Below, piece by piece: positions 25,491 to 34,795 of a stretch of DNA of 59,464 bases (position 1 is the first letter of the stretch; each line of letters starts with the position of its first letter). Below the pieces are notes generated by a model, which did no database searches, had not been told where the DNA came from, and saw nothing but the letters and a program-made list of their open reading frames with translations. The position numbers and the translations under genes are program-made. The DNA is from Chloroflexi bacterium AL-N1 (GTDB taxonomy: Bacteria > Chloroflexota > Chloroflexia > Chloroflexales > Roseiflexaceae): NCBI GenBank assembly GCA_013122435.1, contig WYDT01000045.1, forward strand, positions 1 through 59,464. Reading direction: 5' to 3'.

Positions 25491-25513
25491 GCTTCAGAGC
25501 ATGTCTCTGAGGC
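25491..25513 (+). terminator. hairpin shared with the third paralogue
   Basis: GCTTCAGAG and CTCTGAGGC form a stem with one wobble. The same element, in perfect form, lies after the third paralogue at 27936-27958, preceded by similar sequence (AAAGATGTACTTGTGTGTAAA). Confidence 0.65.
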
Positions 25514-25526
25514 CTAGTGGTATATC

Positions 25527-26117
25527 ATGCTATATATGCCTATCCGTCTCAGTGTACATACATTCTATCTTCTCTTCCTATTATTCCTTGTAGCGTGCAA
25601 CCCGTACGAGTGGCGCGACCGCACACCACCACCGACCCCCACGCCCTTTGTCCCGCCTCCGGTGATTACCGTGCTTACCACCGATGTGCTTGCTATGCCC
25701 ATCGATGTACTGGAAGCAATAATCGAGGAGACGCCGCCTGTTGAGCTTGCCGATGCTGCTATGGCACCGGTGGATGCTGTTCTGATTAGTCGTACGCTGT
25801 TGGTGCGGGCTGATACTGACACAGAGGTACGCGAAGCATTAATTGCCATTGTAGATGCTCAAAAAGTATTACTGGTGTATGAGGCGACTACGCTTGATAT
25901 TGCCCAGCATCTGTCTTTGCAGATGCCTGTGAGTACCACAACCACGACACGTTCAGTACTGGCAAGTGTGGCCAAGTATTCCAATGGGGCTTATGATAGT
26001 GGAAGTATGCTGGTATCAAGAGCCTCATCACATGGAGATGTGTCTATAAAACAAGACATTCATTCGTATGTGAATGCGATTAAGCGAGACATCCGTGAAC
26101 GCGATTTTGGTGAGTGA
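25527..26117 (+). CDS. lipoprotein of unknown function
   Basis: The 196-residue protein has a lipoprotein signal: a hydrophobic stretch ending in the lipobox LFLVAC, with the lipidated Cys at residue 24. A Pro/Thr linker follows (RTPPPTPTPFVPPP). The rest is acidic and helical, with no recognised domain (AMPIDVLEAIIEETPPVELAD, LRADTDTEVREALIAIVDAQ-like sequence). The hairpin at 25491-25513 closes the previous unit. Its end overlaps the upstream region of the next lipoprotein gene by no more than the spacing of an operon, and both probably face the outer side of the membrane. Confidence 0.7.
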   Translation: MLYMPIRLSVHTFYLLFLLFLVACNPYEWRDRTPPPTPTPFVPPPVITVLTTDVLAMPIDVLEAIIEETPPVELADAAMAPVDAVLISRTLLVRADTDTEVREALIAIVDAQKVLLVYEATTLDIAQHLSLQMPVSTTTTTRSVLASVAKYSNGAYDSGSMLVSRASSHGDVSIKQDIHSYVNAIKRDIRERDFGE

Positions 26118-26160
26118 GTTTAGCTGGTACTATTGTATCATCGGAAAAGGAGTGCCGCCA

Positions 26161-27519
26161 ATGGTTCAAAGAGTAAATGGTCTTTACGTCAACTTTGTAC
26201 TGCTCCTAAGCCTCATATTATTAACCAGTTGTGGCACTACTCCTGTAGCACAGCAGCCAGCAGATGACCCTACTGGATCTGCGGTTCCCGAAACCCCCAC
26301 CGCACCCGTTGAGGGTGAGGCTACCGTAGAGGCACCCGCAGAAGATGACCTGGTCTACTACTGGCCCGCTACGCTGCCATCTGGATTGACCGTGAATCCA
26401 AACAGAGTATCAGTGAGTGAGCAGTCTTATGCCATTGACACCACGATTGCTGTGGGGCGTGTGTTGACCATCTCTGGGGGACGAGCACCAGTTATGCCTG
26501 GATTTCCTGTTTCGCCACAGGCAAGCGAAACAGACACTACTGTACGTGGACAGTCCGGGACACTTATCAGCGAAGGGAGCTGGAGCGCTATTGTATGGGA
26601 GGAGGCAACCTGGGGTTATACCATCTATGGTTTGAATACCTCGCAAGAGGAACTCCTGGCTATCGCAGAAGCTCTGGAACCACTGCAACAATCCGTGTGG
26701 GAGGAACGGTTGGAGGCATTCGTACCTACCGATCAATCTGCATCTGAACTGGGGTATTTCTGGCCAGACTACCTGCCAGATGGGTTTGAAATCAATCTAC
26801 GGAATATAGAGATATCTTCTGACAGTTTTAGTGTTAGTGCCACTACCTCAGATCGCTCTGTTACCATTACAGGTGGTGCCAGCACACGCGATCCCGCCTT
26901 ATCAATTGAGCCTGCTTCGGTCATTGATGTAACTACCGTTCGGGGACAACCAGGCTTGCTGGTGGGCAGTGGGCTACAGCATACACTGATCTGGGATGAG
27001 CAAGGCCACCGCTACTCGATCAGTGGGAATATACCGCAGGACGAATTGCTGGCCGTGGTCGAAGGCATGGTCGCAGTACCAAGTGCAGATTGGGAAGCAC
27101 GAATGGCCCGTTTGAGCGAACCAACAATGGCGCCAACCGCTGACTTGGCGTATTTGTGGCCCAGCCAATTGCCGGAGGGTTGGAGTGTGCAACCGGACGA
27201 GTCGCAGGCTGATGAGTATGCTTTTACTTTAACAATGGCTGACCCTACCGATCCACAGATGTTTGTCACGCTACAGGGAGGTATAGATGCACCAACGGTC
27301 GAAGATTTACCGGCACCACCACAGGAGACACTCGAGATTCGAGGGAATGAGGCGTTCTTCTTTACCACGGGCGGTGGTGGTAAGTATCGCTGGCGCGAGA
27401 ATGGCAATCCGTATGCGCTGGATGGCTATATTACAAGTGAAATGCTCGCGCTGTTGGATGAGTCGCTGGAAACACTCGATCTGGCGACTTGGCAGGAACG
27501 ACTCGCATCTATAGAGTAA
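26161..27519 (+). CDS. lipoprotein with three WP-x2-LP repeats
   Basis: ATG 26161 is chosen because AAAAGGAG lies upstream; earlier frame openings to 26074 overlap the previous gene and lack a site. The 452-residue protein has a lipobox (LILLTSC), a Pro/Glu linker, and three homologous ~115-residue units beginning YYWPATLPSGLTVNP, YFWPDYLPDGFEINL and YLWPSQLPEGWSVQP. Each unit ends in a helix with ELLAIAEALEPL-like sequence and a W-x-x-R-L motif. I do not know the family. Its repeat structure suggests a binding or structural role on the cell surface. It follows another lipoprotein gene by 43 bases. Confidence 0.75.
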   Translation: MVQRVNGLYVNFVLLLSLILLTSCGTTPVAQQPADDPTGSAVPETPTAPVEGEATVEAPAEDDLVYYWPATLPSGLTVNPNRVSVSEQSYAIDTTIAVGRVLTISGGRAPVMPGFPVSPQASETDTTVRGQSGTLISEGSWSAIVWEEATWGYTIYGLNTSQEELLAIAEALEPLQQSVWEERLEAFVPTDQSASELGYFWPDYLPDGFEINLRNIEISSDSFSVSATTSDRSVTITGGASTRDPALSIEPASVIDVTTVRGQPGLLVGSGLQHTLIWDEQGHRYSISGNIPQDELLAVVEGMVAVPSADWEARMARLSEPTMAPTADLAYLWPSQLPEGWSVQPDESQADEYAFTLTMADPTDPQMFVTLQGGIDAPTVEDLPAPPQETLEIRGNEAFFFTTGGGGKYRWRENGNPYALDGYITSEMLALLDESLETLDLATWQERLASIE

Positions 27520-27532
27520 GGCAAACATCAGG

Positions 27533-27847
27533 ATGTTACAGACATTGGTTACCAAAGTTTACGAAGTAGGTGATGTTGAACCACGTCGGCTTATGTTTGC
27601 ACGTATCTCGATGGTATTTAGTTTAATCACATTAGCATTGATGGTAATCGTTTTTCAAGCTGGACAACTAGCAGATGTTGGTCTGATAATCGTGATGGTC
27701 GGCACTTTTCTTAATTTAATTGCGCGATCCTTGCCGCAGGATCGCCAACCAGTGATTGGTCATCTTACCCTTGGTGGCCTGTTGCTGATGATAATCGGGT
27801 TGGTCGTTATGCTTATAGGTAGTGTGTTCTTTATACTTACAACATAA
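27533..27847 (+). CDS. small membrane protein, third paralogue
   Basis: This 104-residue protein is intact and very close to the frameshifted copy at 25091: MLQTLVTKVYEVGDVEPRRL, the central RSLPQDRQPVIGHLTLGG and the end GSVFFILTT. It has three hydrophobic segments. It begins 13 bases after the triple-repeat lipoprotein and may be co-transcribed with it. The DNA similarity to the second copy continues beyond the stop into the shared hairpin, so the duplicated unit is gene plus terminator. Confidence 0.75.
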   Translation: MLQTLVTKVYEVGDVEPRRLMFARISMVFSLITLALMVIVFQAGQLADVGLIIVMVGTFLNLIARSLPQDRQPVIGHLTLGGLLLMIIGLVVMLIGSVFFILTT

Positions 27848-27935
27848 CTACATACATATGCAAAGATGTACTTGTGTGTAAAATGCATGTAGTTGTATGC
27901 TAGTGTGCAGTATTTTAATTTTGGTTGTTTTGTTA

Positions 27936-27958
27936 GCTTCAGAGCATAGCTCTGAAGC
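27936..27958 (+). terminator. perfect hairpin after the third paralogue
   Basis: GCTTCAGAGC and GCTCTGAAGC form a 10-bp perfect stem with an ATA loop, preceded by a T-rich tract. Confidence 0.65.
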
Positions 27959-27989
27959 ATATTCTTGTGACATTCAATGGAGATTGGCA

Positions 27990-28175
27990 TTGCCTAAACA
28001 CAACGAACAGCTACAAGAGTTGCTCAGGCTCAATCAAGCAGAAACGGGTGAGATCGAGATAGGATTAACACGTGATGGACACCCATTAATGGTATTGCTG
28101 AGACCCTCGGTTGTTGCGCCACAAAACGACAATCGTACCCCAACACCAGTTTTATCGGCAAACGATTATTTATAA
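27990..28175 (+). CDS. possible small protein, doubtful
   Basis: A TTG at 27990 with GGAG seven bases upstream could encode 61 residues, polar and acidic (EQLQELLRLNQAETGEIEIG, then LTRDGHPLMVLLRPSVV). The sequence looks protein-like but has no recognised family. Longer readings of this frame, from 27897, run through the terminator hairpin and are unlikely. It could be a remnant of a larger gene. Confidence 0.3.
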   Translation: MPKHNEQLQELLRLNQAETGEIEIGLTRDGHPLMVLLRPSVVAPQNDNRTPTPVLSANDYL

Positions 28176-28248
28176 TTTTCACCTTCGGTAATAAGGTGTC
28201 TCTGATACAGAGCCCTCAACAGAACTCTTGGGTCTTTGCCTGAATGTA

Positions 28249-28806
28249 TCAGGTTTGCTGTTCTTGCATAAGCAACCGACGTGCCAGACGTTCATTGCCT
28301 ACTAAATGTGTTAAATGGCGTAGTTGATGATCTTCATAGGCCTGATTGAAGATGGCAATATCCAGTGCTACCAACTTCTGAAATGCACTTAATGCCGCTT
28401 CAGGGTTCTCACTGTGCTGGGTGATCTTGGTGCCAAAGTGGAGGATAACATCAAGCATGGCAAGTGGGTAACGAATGGGCAAGCCGATCCGTACATGGAT
28501 GTGACCAATCGCAATACGCCGTTGTACATAGTCACTATCGTGAGGGCCACGAAACAAATCCATAAACCATCCTGATGTCATCGAACGGAGTCGTTCCATT
28601 GATACATCTTCTAAGTACTCTGCTGTAGCTGGATGCGCTAACAATCGTTGATAGAATGTCTCGATCATTTCTGGAGCACTTTGCTCCGCTTGCGCTGTCA
28701 ACTGCCCCAGAAGGAGCGCATCATTGTCATCAATAGCAAGCAATGTACCTAATTCTCCCAAAAGAGCTGCGTCTTTGATGGCCCAACTCTGGCGTTCTTT
28801 GAGCAT
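28249..28806 (-). CDS. protoglobin-domain protein
   Basis: The 185-residue protein is a single globin-coupled-sensor-type globin without an output domain. It has ETFYQRLLAHPATAEYL, then a tryptophan-containing helix (SGWFMDLFRGPHDSDYVQRR), and the proximal haem histidine in IGHIHVRIGLP. Such proteins bind O2, NO or CO. A strong AGGAGGT lies five bases before the ATG. It follows the roadblock gene by 45 bases on the same strand and they are probably an operon, hinting at gas sensing tied to small-GTPase or signalling regulation. Confidence 0.88.
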   Translation of the reverse strand: MLKERQSWAIKDAALLGELGTLLAIDDNDALLLGQLTAQAEQSAPEMIETFYQRLLAHPATAEYLEDVSMERLRSMTSGWFMDLFRGPHDSDYVQRRIAIGHIHVRIGLPIRYPLAMLDVILHFGTKITQHSENPEAALSAFQKLVALDIAIFNQAYEDHQLRHLTHLVGNERLARRLLMQEQQT

Positions 28807-28851
28807 CCCACACCTCCTGAATTATTATATGTACTATGCAGGTGACAGTGG

Positions 28852-29259
28852 TCAAGCACCTAATGCACGTTCCTGAGGTGCCACAATGCCTAATACCCGT
28901 CGTAATGTTTGTAGTGCGTTGCGAACCTCTAGACGTGCCATACCGAGATTAGCACCTTCCGCCAGATCAAGCACAATGAGGCTATCCTGATTGATAGGAA
29001 GTACCATAAGCAATCCAGTGTTGGCTTTAATGATCGTTTCGTCGAGCTGGCCTTGCTTAAAATCGATAGAGACGCGTTGTGTCACACCAAAAACCATTGC
29101 GGCGATAGCTCCTAGTTGTTCGAGGCGGCTCATGTCCTGTACTCGTGCAGCTAGTACAACGCCATCAGTAGCAACTGTCACTGCTCCGAGTACCTCACGT
29201 CCAATGTTCGCAAGCATCCGATCAAGAATGATGAGTACTTGTTCTTCTCGTGTTGCCAT
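28852..29259 (-). CDS. roadblock/LC7-domain protein
   Basis: From ATG 29259, where AAGGAAGGAA lies upstream, the protein has 135 residues. It matches the roadblock/LC7 fold: a long first helix (EEQVLIILDRMLANIG), GAVTVATDGVVLAARV, LGAIAAMVFGVTQRVSIDF, and GLLMVLPINQDSLIVLDLAEGANLGMARLEV. Roadblock proteins regulate small Ras-like GTPases such as MglA. No GTPase gene is adjacent. A longer start at 29343 would add a basic extension without a binding site. It is the first gene of a pair with the protoglobin gene. Confidence 0.85.
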   Translation of the reverse strand: MATREEQVLIILDRMLANIGREVLGAVTVATDGVVLAARVQDMSRLEQLGAIAAMVFGVTQRVSIDFKQGQLDETIIKANTGLLMVLPINQDSLIVLDLAEGANLGMARLEVRNALQTLRRVLGIVAPQERALGA

Positions 29260-29599
29260 GGGTTCCTTCCTTTGCGCTTTGGTCTGTGATACCAAACCCG
29301 TCAGTCGATTGTACAGCAGGTTACGGTTTTTGGGTGGTGCCATATCCTATCTCCACTGTGTGAAAGACATACAAATTCAGGTAAATGAGGCGGTGTTCAA
29401 TAGTGCGGGCGGTGTAATAAAGGTAAGTTGTAGTACTGATTTTTTATTGTACAAAAGGTACTTGTATCATAGTATTATTTATTTTTGTACGCAGTGTTTT
29501 TTTGTTAACTTAGAGTTGCAATAGAAAGATTCGAGTAAGGAGCGTACAGTAAAAACCAGGTAATATTCAGGTAGTCCAAAAGATGCTAAAAGCATAGTA

Positions 29600-29785
29600 G
29601 GCAGCAGACGTTCCTTCACGAGTGGAAGGTGTCTGCTGCCTTCGAGTAGTCGGGTGCCGTCGTCCGCTACTCTCGTCTATGCGAGCAACGATTATGAGGT
29701 TTATATGAGGTATCCCCTCTCGCACACCGACACCGTAGTTTGGTGGTGGATATTCGGTGGTGGATGTCGGTGCGTCTCTATCTGA
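29600..29785. ncRNA. candidate structured non-coding region
   Basis: This ~190-base segment is unusually rich in stems. GGCAGCAGAC pairs with GTCTGCTGCC at 29600-29640. GAGTAG pairs with CTACTC, then CTCG/CGAG and GAGG/CCTC small hairpins, then CGCA..CCGACA pairs with TGTCGGTGCG near 29731-29783. It lies in the 690-base gap between the aldolase and roadblock genes. Which strand is transcribed is unclear; a terminator for the aldolase gene would use the minus strand. No known RNA family recognised. Confidence 0.4.
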
Positions 29786-29949
29786 ACCTACTATAGCATG
29801 TTACCTGTCTATTCTACTAGTAGTAAATGCTCATTATATGGTCAGGTGATGCTTGAGTTTGTATGTGATGATATTTGCCCTTGCAGATGCGCTATGCTCT
29901 GTTGAGTACTGGCATACATAGCTGGGATGCGTGCCACTTTGATTGCCGC

Positions 29950-30762
29950 TTAGATGTCAACTGTCGTATCTGGCTGTGTTTGAGATGATTGTGTACCCGC
30001 TCGCAATGCGGTGACCGTTTGTTGTGCACCGGTGCTAAAGAACCCCACATCGGTGCCGCAGGTGAGCATGGTGGCGCCGCGTTTTTGCCACTCTACCACG
30101 ACGGATGGTGTGCTGCTGTGCATGCCCATCGCAACGTTGTGGCGCTGTGTGGCCTCCAACACACGTTGGATCGCAGTTGTGACTGCCGGAGCGTTGAGGT
30201 CTTCCTCGCCGAGAGAGACGGTCAGATCGAGTGGCCCAATCAAGGCCACATCGACGCCGGGTACTGCCAGCAGTTCACCGATATGCTCGACGGCGTGTTG
30301 CCGCTCAATCTGGATCACCACCAAGGTGTGTTCGTTCATGTGGTTTGCCAACTCGCGTGGTGTCGCACCTTCGTAATTGGTATGGCCACGATGAGCAGAC
30401 ATGCCGCGCACACCTAACGGTGGGTATTTCATAAAACTCACGAATTGCTCGACCTGTTCCCGAGTTTCGACGCGTGGGAGCATCAGGCCCATTGCACCCG
30501 CATCCAGCGCCTGTGCCGCAAAGTGATACGCCAGATCGGGGACACGCACCAAGGGGACGATGCCTGCCAGTCGGGCCACTTTGATCAGATCGGCGACGGT
30601 TGGCAGATCGTAGGTGCCGTGTTCCATGTCGATAAAGACAAAGTCGAAACCGGCGTGTGCCAGCATCCACATAAACCCCGGTGAGCGTATCTCACTGGCC
30701 ATGGTGCCAATCACTGCGTCGCCCCGCTGTAGGGTTTGTTTGATACGATTTTCTTGTAACAC
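29950..30762 (-). CDS. HpcH/HpaI-type class II aldolase
   Basis: I place the start at GTG 30762, where AAGGAG lies six bases upstream; the frame extends further but upstream sequence is not aldolase-like. The 270-residue protein has MASEIRSPGFMWMLAHAGFD, FIDMEHGTYD with the catalytic His, LVRVPD, DAGAMGLMLPRVE, VVIQIE (metal-binding Glu) and VALIGPLDLTVSLG (metal-binding Asp). Such enzymes cleave 2-keto-3-deoxy or 4-hydroxy-2-oxo acids to pyruvate plus an aldehyde. The adjacent aldehyde dehydrogenase gene on the same strand could oxidise the aldehyde product. Confidence 0.9.
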   Translation of the reverse strand: MLQENRIKQTLQRGDAVIGTMASEIRSPGFMWMLAHAGFDFVFIDMEHGTYDLPTVADLIKVARLAGIVPLVRVPDLAYHFAAQALDAGAMGLMLPRVETREQVEQFVSFMKYPPLGVRGMSAHRGHTNYEGATPRELANHMNEHTLVVIQIERQHAVEHIGELLAVPGVDVALIGPLDLTVSLGEEDLNAPAVTTAIQRVLEATQRHNVAMGMHSSTPSVVVEWQKRGATMLTCGTDVGFFSTGAQQTVTALRAGTQSSQTQPDTTVDI

Positions 30763-30901
30763 AACGTGCTCCTTAGTGCTGATTGGATATCTATTTTTAG
30801 CATACCTGAACAACACGTTATGTGTAGCATCAAAGTGAAGAGCCAGCCCCGATACAGGCTGACTCTTACACGAATACTGATCTGTGTCTATGTTTGATGT
30901 T

Positions 30902-32446
30902 TTAGCGTTGTTCAGGCATGAGTGTATAGTCTGAGAAGTTCCCATGCAACCGTTCGCCAGCGGGTCCTTCGGTGACGGATTCGACCAGGTATTTGCCGCC
31001 CACAAAACAGCCCTTCCACGATTGGCCCATTCCACCGAAGACCTCTTCACGGTCGCCACGTAAGCGTTGCTTGTTAACACCGACTTTGAATGATCGTAAC
31101 TCACTCGCAATGTCTTGGGCGAATTCGGTATCGTCACACGCAATGGAGGCGACCAGTGAGCCGTTAGAGATGTTCATTTCGCTGACCATCTCATCAACAC
31201 GATCAACGATTACAATTGTATCAATAGGGCCAAATGGCTCTTTGTAATAGAGCTGGCAGTTTCGTGGCACATTGAGCAGTGCCATGGGTGGCATGTAGGT
31301 CGAAATATCCTGACCTGGCAGAATCTGTTGTTCGTCAATGTCTCCATCAAACAGACTGATCGCGCCATTGCCGATGGCTTCGCTATACATCACCCGTAAC
31401 TCTTCTACCTGTTTACTGTTGATCAACGGACCAAAGTCAAGCGTAGGGAGTGCGTCGTCTGGCTGATCGACCAGCGTAGGGTTGCCCACCCTCAGCGATT
31501 TGAGGGTTGGGAGATAGACATCCAGGAATTTAGGGAAGAGTTGACGCTGAACGACAAAACGCACATAGGCAGTACAGCGTTGTTTTCCATAGTCAAAGCC
31601 TTTTTTGAGTTGCTGCTCCAGACTCGACCAGTCGGAGAAATTCCAGATACCATAGGCGTTAATGCCTTCCATCTCCAGCATGTAGCGTTTGTCGCGGTCG
31701 TAGAGGCTGGATGCAACATCACGACCATTGCTCCGTCCGCCGACGAAGGCCAGGCAGTCAATGTCGGGATTACGCACCAGCGCGTCACTGAGTTGCCCCC
31801 CCGAACCGCTCACGAGTGAGACAGGTAACCCGCATTGGCGTGCCAGGGCTATTCCCAGCGTAAGGGCATACAGTCCGCCATCGGTGGGAGTCTTGGCAAT
31901 CACCGAATTTCCGGCCAACACCTGCACCAGAATCGCGTGCATTAGTACCGAGTAGGGGTAGTTCCACGAGGCGATATTGGAGATGACGCCGAGGGGCTTA
32001 CGTTTTTGCATCATCCTTTCGATGTTTTCGCTATACCAGACCACGCCACTGTTGCAGCGCTCAACATCGGTAAGTGCTTGTTGGTATGGTTTGCCAATCT
32101 CCCACATGAGGAGATGTGCCAGCAATTCACGATGGGCCTCGAGTTGGTTGACACATTCAGCTACTCGCCGTCGACGTTCATCAAGATCAATCCTGGCCCA
32201 TGTTTGGAATTCATCGGCTGTGAATTTTACGGCTTCTTTAGCGGTTTCCAGATCGATCATGGGCAGACTGCCGAGCAGTCTGCCATCGACTGATGAAACG
32301 TATGATTTGGCATGCCCAGGGAAGCCCCAATCACCTTTGATAAGATTGAACACCTGCCCATCTCCGCTAAAGGTCTCCGGTGCAACATCTCTCATCTGCT
32401 TGAGCAGGTGGTGCCATTCTACGTATGGTGCGATCATCTTTGTCAC
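30902..32446 (-). CDS. aldehyde dehydrogenase family protein
   Basis: The start is GTG 32446, with AAGGAG nine bases upstream. The 514-residue protein is an NAD(P)-dependent aldehyde dehydrogenase: PLGVISNIASWNYPYSVLM (cofactor and oxyanion region), KTPTDGG, a GSGGQLSDALV nucleotide-binding turn, the catalytic Glu in LEMEGINAYG, and the catalytic Cys in YGKQRCTAYVR. It ends with GGMGQSWKGCFVGG. It is somewhat divergent from the standard ~480-residue enzymes. It lies upstream of the aldolase gene with a 140-base gap, so they may be co-regulated in breakdown of a keto acid. Confidence 0.85.
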   Translation of the reverse strand: MTKMIAPYVEWHHLLKQMRDVAPETFSGDGQVFNLIKGDWGFPGHAKSYVSSVDGRLLGSLPMIDLETAKEAVKFTADEFQTWARIDLDERRRRVAECVNQLEAHRELLAHLLMWEIGKPYQQALTDVERCNSGVVWYSENIERMMQKRKPLGVISNIASWNYPYSVLMHAILVQVLAGNSVIAKTPTDGGLYALTLGIALARQCGLPVSLVSGSGGQLSDALVRNPDIDCLAFVGGRSNGRDVASSLYDRDKRYMLEMEGINAYGIWNFSDWSSLEQQLKKGFDYGKQRCTAYVRFVVQRQLFPKFLDVYLPTLKSLRVGNPTLVDQPDDALPTLDFGPLINSKQVEELRVMYSEAIGNGAISLFDGDIDEQQILPGQDISTYMPPMALLNVPRNCQLYYKEPFGPIDTIVIVDRVDEMVSEMNISNGSLVASIACDDTEFAQDIASELRSFKVGVNKQRLRGDREEVFGGMGQSWKGCFVGGKYLVESVTEGPAGERLHGNFSDYTLMPEQR

Positions 32447-32652
32447 AGTACGACTCTCCTTGTCGATATACATACAGCAATTGATTGTGATAAATTTCTC
32501 GGTCTCTTCATCCTACCCGACTTTGAGCCTGTTCGGCATCCTACGATAGGTTAGGTTTTGGAGGGGTTTTATGGTGGATGCGACATACATGCTTTTTATT
32601 CGTATATGGTATTGATTATTATCTGGCGTATCGATTGGAAAGAGAGCTAGTC

Positions 32653-33705
32653 ATGGATTATGGGTATGTCATTACACAAGGTTGGTTGTTGGTCTGGCGG
32701 AATCGTTTTATCTGGATTCTGGGTTTTTTGATCGCGTTGGGTGGTGGGAGCGTTGGTCTGGGAGGGCAGTTTAATTTCAATGTTTCATTACCAGGGCCTA
32801 CTTCATCAACGCAGGGACTTGATCCTGCAACCAGCGCTGAACTTGAACAGGCTATTGGTGCAGTTGAGTCGGGGGATCTACAACCATTTTTAGATGTATT
32901 GCCACTTGTTTTAGGTGTTAGTTTAGTAGTGATCGTGTTCTTCATCATTGCTGCTGTTATCATATCGTTGCTGTTATGGCTCGTCAGTCTGATTGCGCGG
33001 GCGGGATTGATTGCTGCGGTTGATCAAGCAAATCAGGGGCTGCAGCCAACGTTCGGGAGTGTTATCAGTGTTGGCAATCGATCTTTACTGCGTGTTCTGG
33101 GTGTGAAGATCATCCTGTCACTGCCATTTATTGTAATCGGTATTCTAGCGTTGGTCGTCGCCGGTGGATCGCTCTTGACACTCTACCAGTCTATTACGAC
33201 AGAAAATCTATCTCCGGCTCCGATCTTTGGTTTGGTATTCTTTTTGATAGGACTGTTCTGTCTGGCCTTTCCCCTGAGTGTGTTTCTCCAGATCATTGAT
33301 GCAGGGGCATACCGGGGAGTTGTTATCCAGAATATGGGGGTGTTTAGCGCGATCAGACATGGTTTTGATATCTGCTTCCGTCATTTTGTGACTATTCTGG
33401 TGCTTGGGCTGATCTTTATAGCTGCTGGTATTCTGGTGATTATTGTTTTAACCATGGTCTTTTTCCCTATCCAGTTTCTCTGGGCGCTCTTATTCTCTAC
33501 AGTAGGAAGTGGCGTCTGGATGTATGTCGCGTCGTCTGCATGGTTAATGCTCTCTGCGGCGGTGGTTGCGCTCATTTCGACATTACTGGTCGCGTGGCAG
33601 TCAACCACGTTTTCACTCGCGTATCTGGAGTTTATTGGTCGTAATCAGCAATATGGATCATACGCACCACCTGCTGGTAGCCCAACCATTTGGAAAACTC
33701 CATAA
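32653..33705 (+). CDS. multi-pass membrane protein, DUF7544-like layout
   Basis: From ATG 32653 the protein has 350 residues, with an amphipathic start (YGYVITQGWLLVWRNRFIWILGFLIALGGG) typical of glycerophosphoryl diester phosphodiesterase-type membrane domains and related unknown proteins. Roughly six more hydrophobic segments follow, with a basic amphipathic helix AIRHGFDICFRHF. The C-terminus is soluble and Pro/Gly-rich. Function unknown. Upstream frame openings to 32578 lack a binding site. It precedes the CoA-transferase genes by about 120 bases. Confidence 0.7.
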   Translation: MDYGYVITQGWLLVWRNRFIWILGFLIALGGGSVGLGGQFNFNVSLPGPTSSTQGLDPATSAELEQAIGAVESGDLQPFLDVLPLVLGVSLVVIVFFIIAAVIISLLLWLVSLIARAGLIAAVDQANQGLQPTFGSVISVGNRSLLRVLGVKIILSLPFIVIGILALVVAGGSLLTLYQSITTENLSPAPIFGLVFFLIGLFCLAFPLSVFLQIIDAGAYRGVVIQNMGVFSAIRHGFDICFRHFVTILVLGLIFIAAGILVIIVLTMVFFPIQFLWALLFSTVGSGVWMYVASSAWLMLSAAVVALISTLLVAWQSTTFSLAYLEFIGRNQQYGSYAPPAGSPTIWKTP

Positions 33706-33826
33706 AGTGGGTCTTTTCCAACACTCGCTTGTGAGATTTGTAGCATATAATAGGGACAACCATCGATATATGCCCATCTTTCGCACCGCCTGATTCTAGA
33801 TTGGAATGAGGTACAGGAGTAGTACA

Positions 33827-34795
33827 ATGGTGGACAAACGTATGTCCCTCAACGCTGCCGCAGCGTTGGTCCCCGATGGGGCGAGTATCTCGTTCGGCGG
33901 ATTCACCACCCAACGCCATCCCATGGCTTTTATTTATGAGTTGATTCGTTTGCGTCGCCGTAATCTGTACCTCTTTGGTCACTCAGCCGGTAGTGACTGG
34001 GATATTCTGATCGGTACCGGGTGCGTCAAACGCGTTGAGATGGCCTACATCGCCGATGAAGCCTTTGGGACGATTGGGCCGCGTTGGCGTGTGGCCGTGC
34101 AGCGTGGCGCTATCGAGTGGGAAGATTACAGCAACTTTGCCATGGTCGCGCGCTTTACTGCTGGTGCGATGGGCATTCCCTTTATGCCTGTGCGGAGTCT
34201 GCTGGGGAGTGATGTGTTGGCACGTGATGCCCTATCCCCCGCACAACGTACTGCCGATCCTCGTACTGCTGTCAAGAAAGCGCATGTGATGGAGTCTCCC
34301 TTTGATCCTGCTGATACCGTCGTGTTGGTGCCTGCCATTCGTACAGATTTTGCGGTGCTCCATGTTCAGAAGGCAACGCCCAGTGGTGTTGTTCGTATTG
34401 AAGGCCAGGTCTTTGCTGATTTTCAACAGGCGCTTTGTGGTGATGTACTGATTGTTACGGCGGAGGAGATTGTGTCTGAGGAGGAGTTGCGACGCGAAGC
34501 AGATCACAACCGCTTACCCTATTTTGCCGTTTCGCATGTCTGTCATGCACCTTTTGGTGCCCATCCCTTTGCTGTGTACAATTATTATGATTACGATCCA
34601 CGCCAGATCAATCGTTACCATACCAGTGCCAAAGAAGATGATACCTATGAGCAGTATCTGGATACCTATGTGTATGGTGTTTCCGACCACGACACCTATC
34701 TCGAAACTATTGGCGGTTCTGTCTGGCTCGATACGTTGCGTGCTGATCCGGCCTATGGATACAACCCGCATCTACGTCGAAGGGATCCCAACTGA
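33827..34795 (+). CDS. CoA-transferase subunit A (glutaconate CoA-transferase family)
   Basis: From ATG 33827 (CAGGAG eight bases upstream) the protein has 322 residues. It matches the alpha subunit of family I CoA-transferases such as glutaconate CoA-transferase: MSLNAAAALVPDGASISFGG, the start of the CoA-binding fold, GHSAGSDWDILIGTG, RWRVAVQRGAIEWEDYSNFA, AHVMESPFDP and TVVLVPA. Such enzymes move CoA between acyl-CoA and an organic acid. Its stop overlaps the start of subunit B, so they are translationally coupled. Steroid-ring CoA hydrolase IpdA is a related alternative. Confidence 0.9.
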   Translation: MVDKRMSLNAAAALVPDGASISFGGFTTQRHPMAFIYELIRLRRRNLYLFGHSAGSDWDILIGTGCVKRVEMAYIADEAFGTIGPRWRVAVQRGAIEWEDYSNFAMVARFTAGAMGIPFMPVRSLLGSDVLARDALSPAQRTADPRTAVKKAHVMESPFDPADTVVLVPAIRTDFAVLHVQKATPSGVVRIEGQVFADFQQALCGDVLIVTAEEIVSEEELRREADHNRLPYFAVSHVCHAPFGAHPFAVYNYYDYDPRQINRYHTSAKEDDTYEQYLDTYVYGVSDHDTYLETIGGSVWLDTLRADPAYGYNPHLRRRDPN

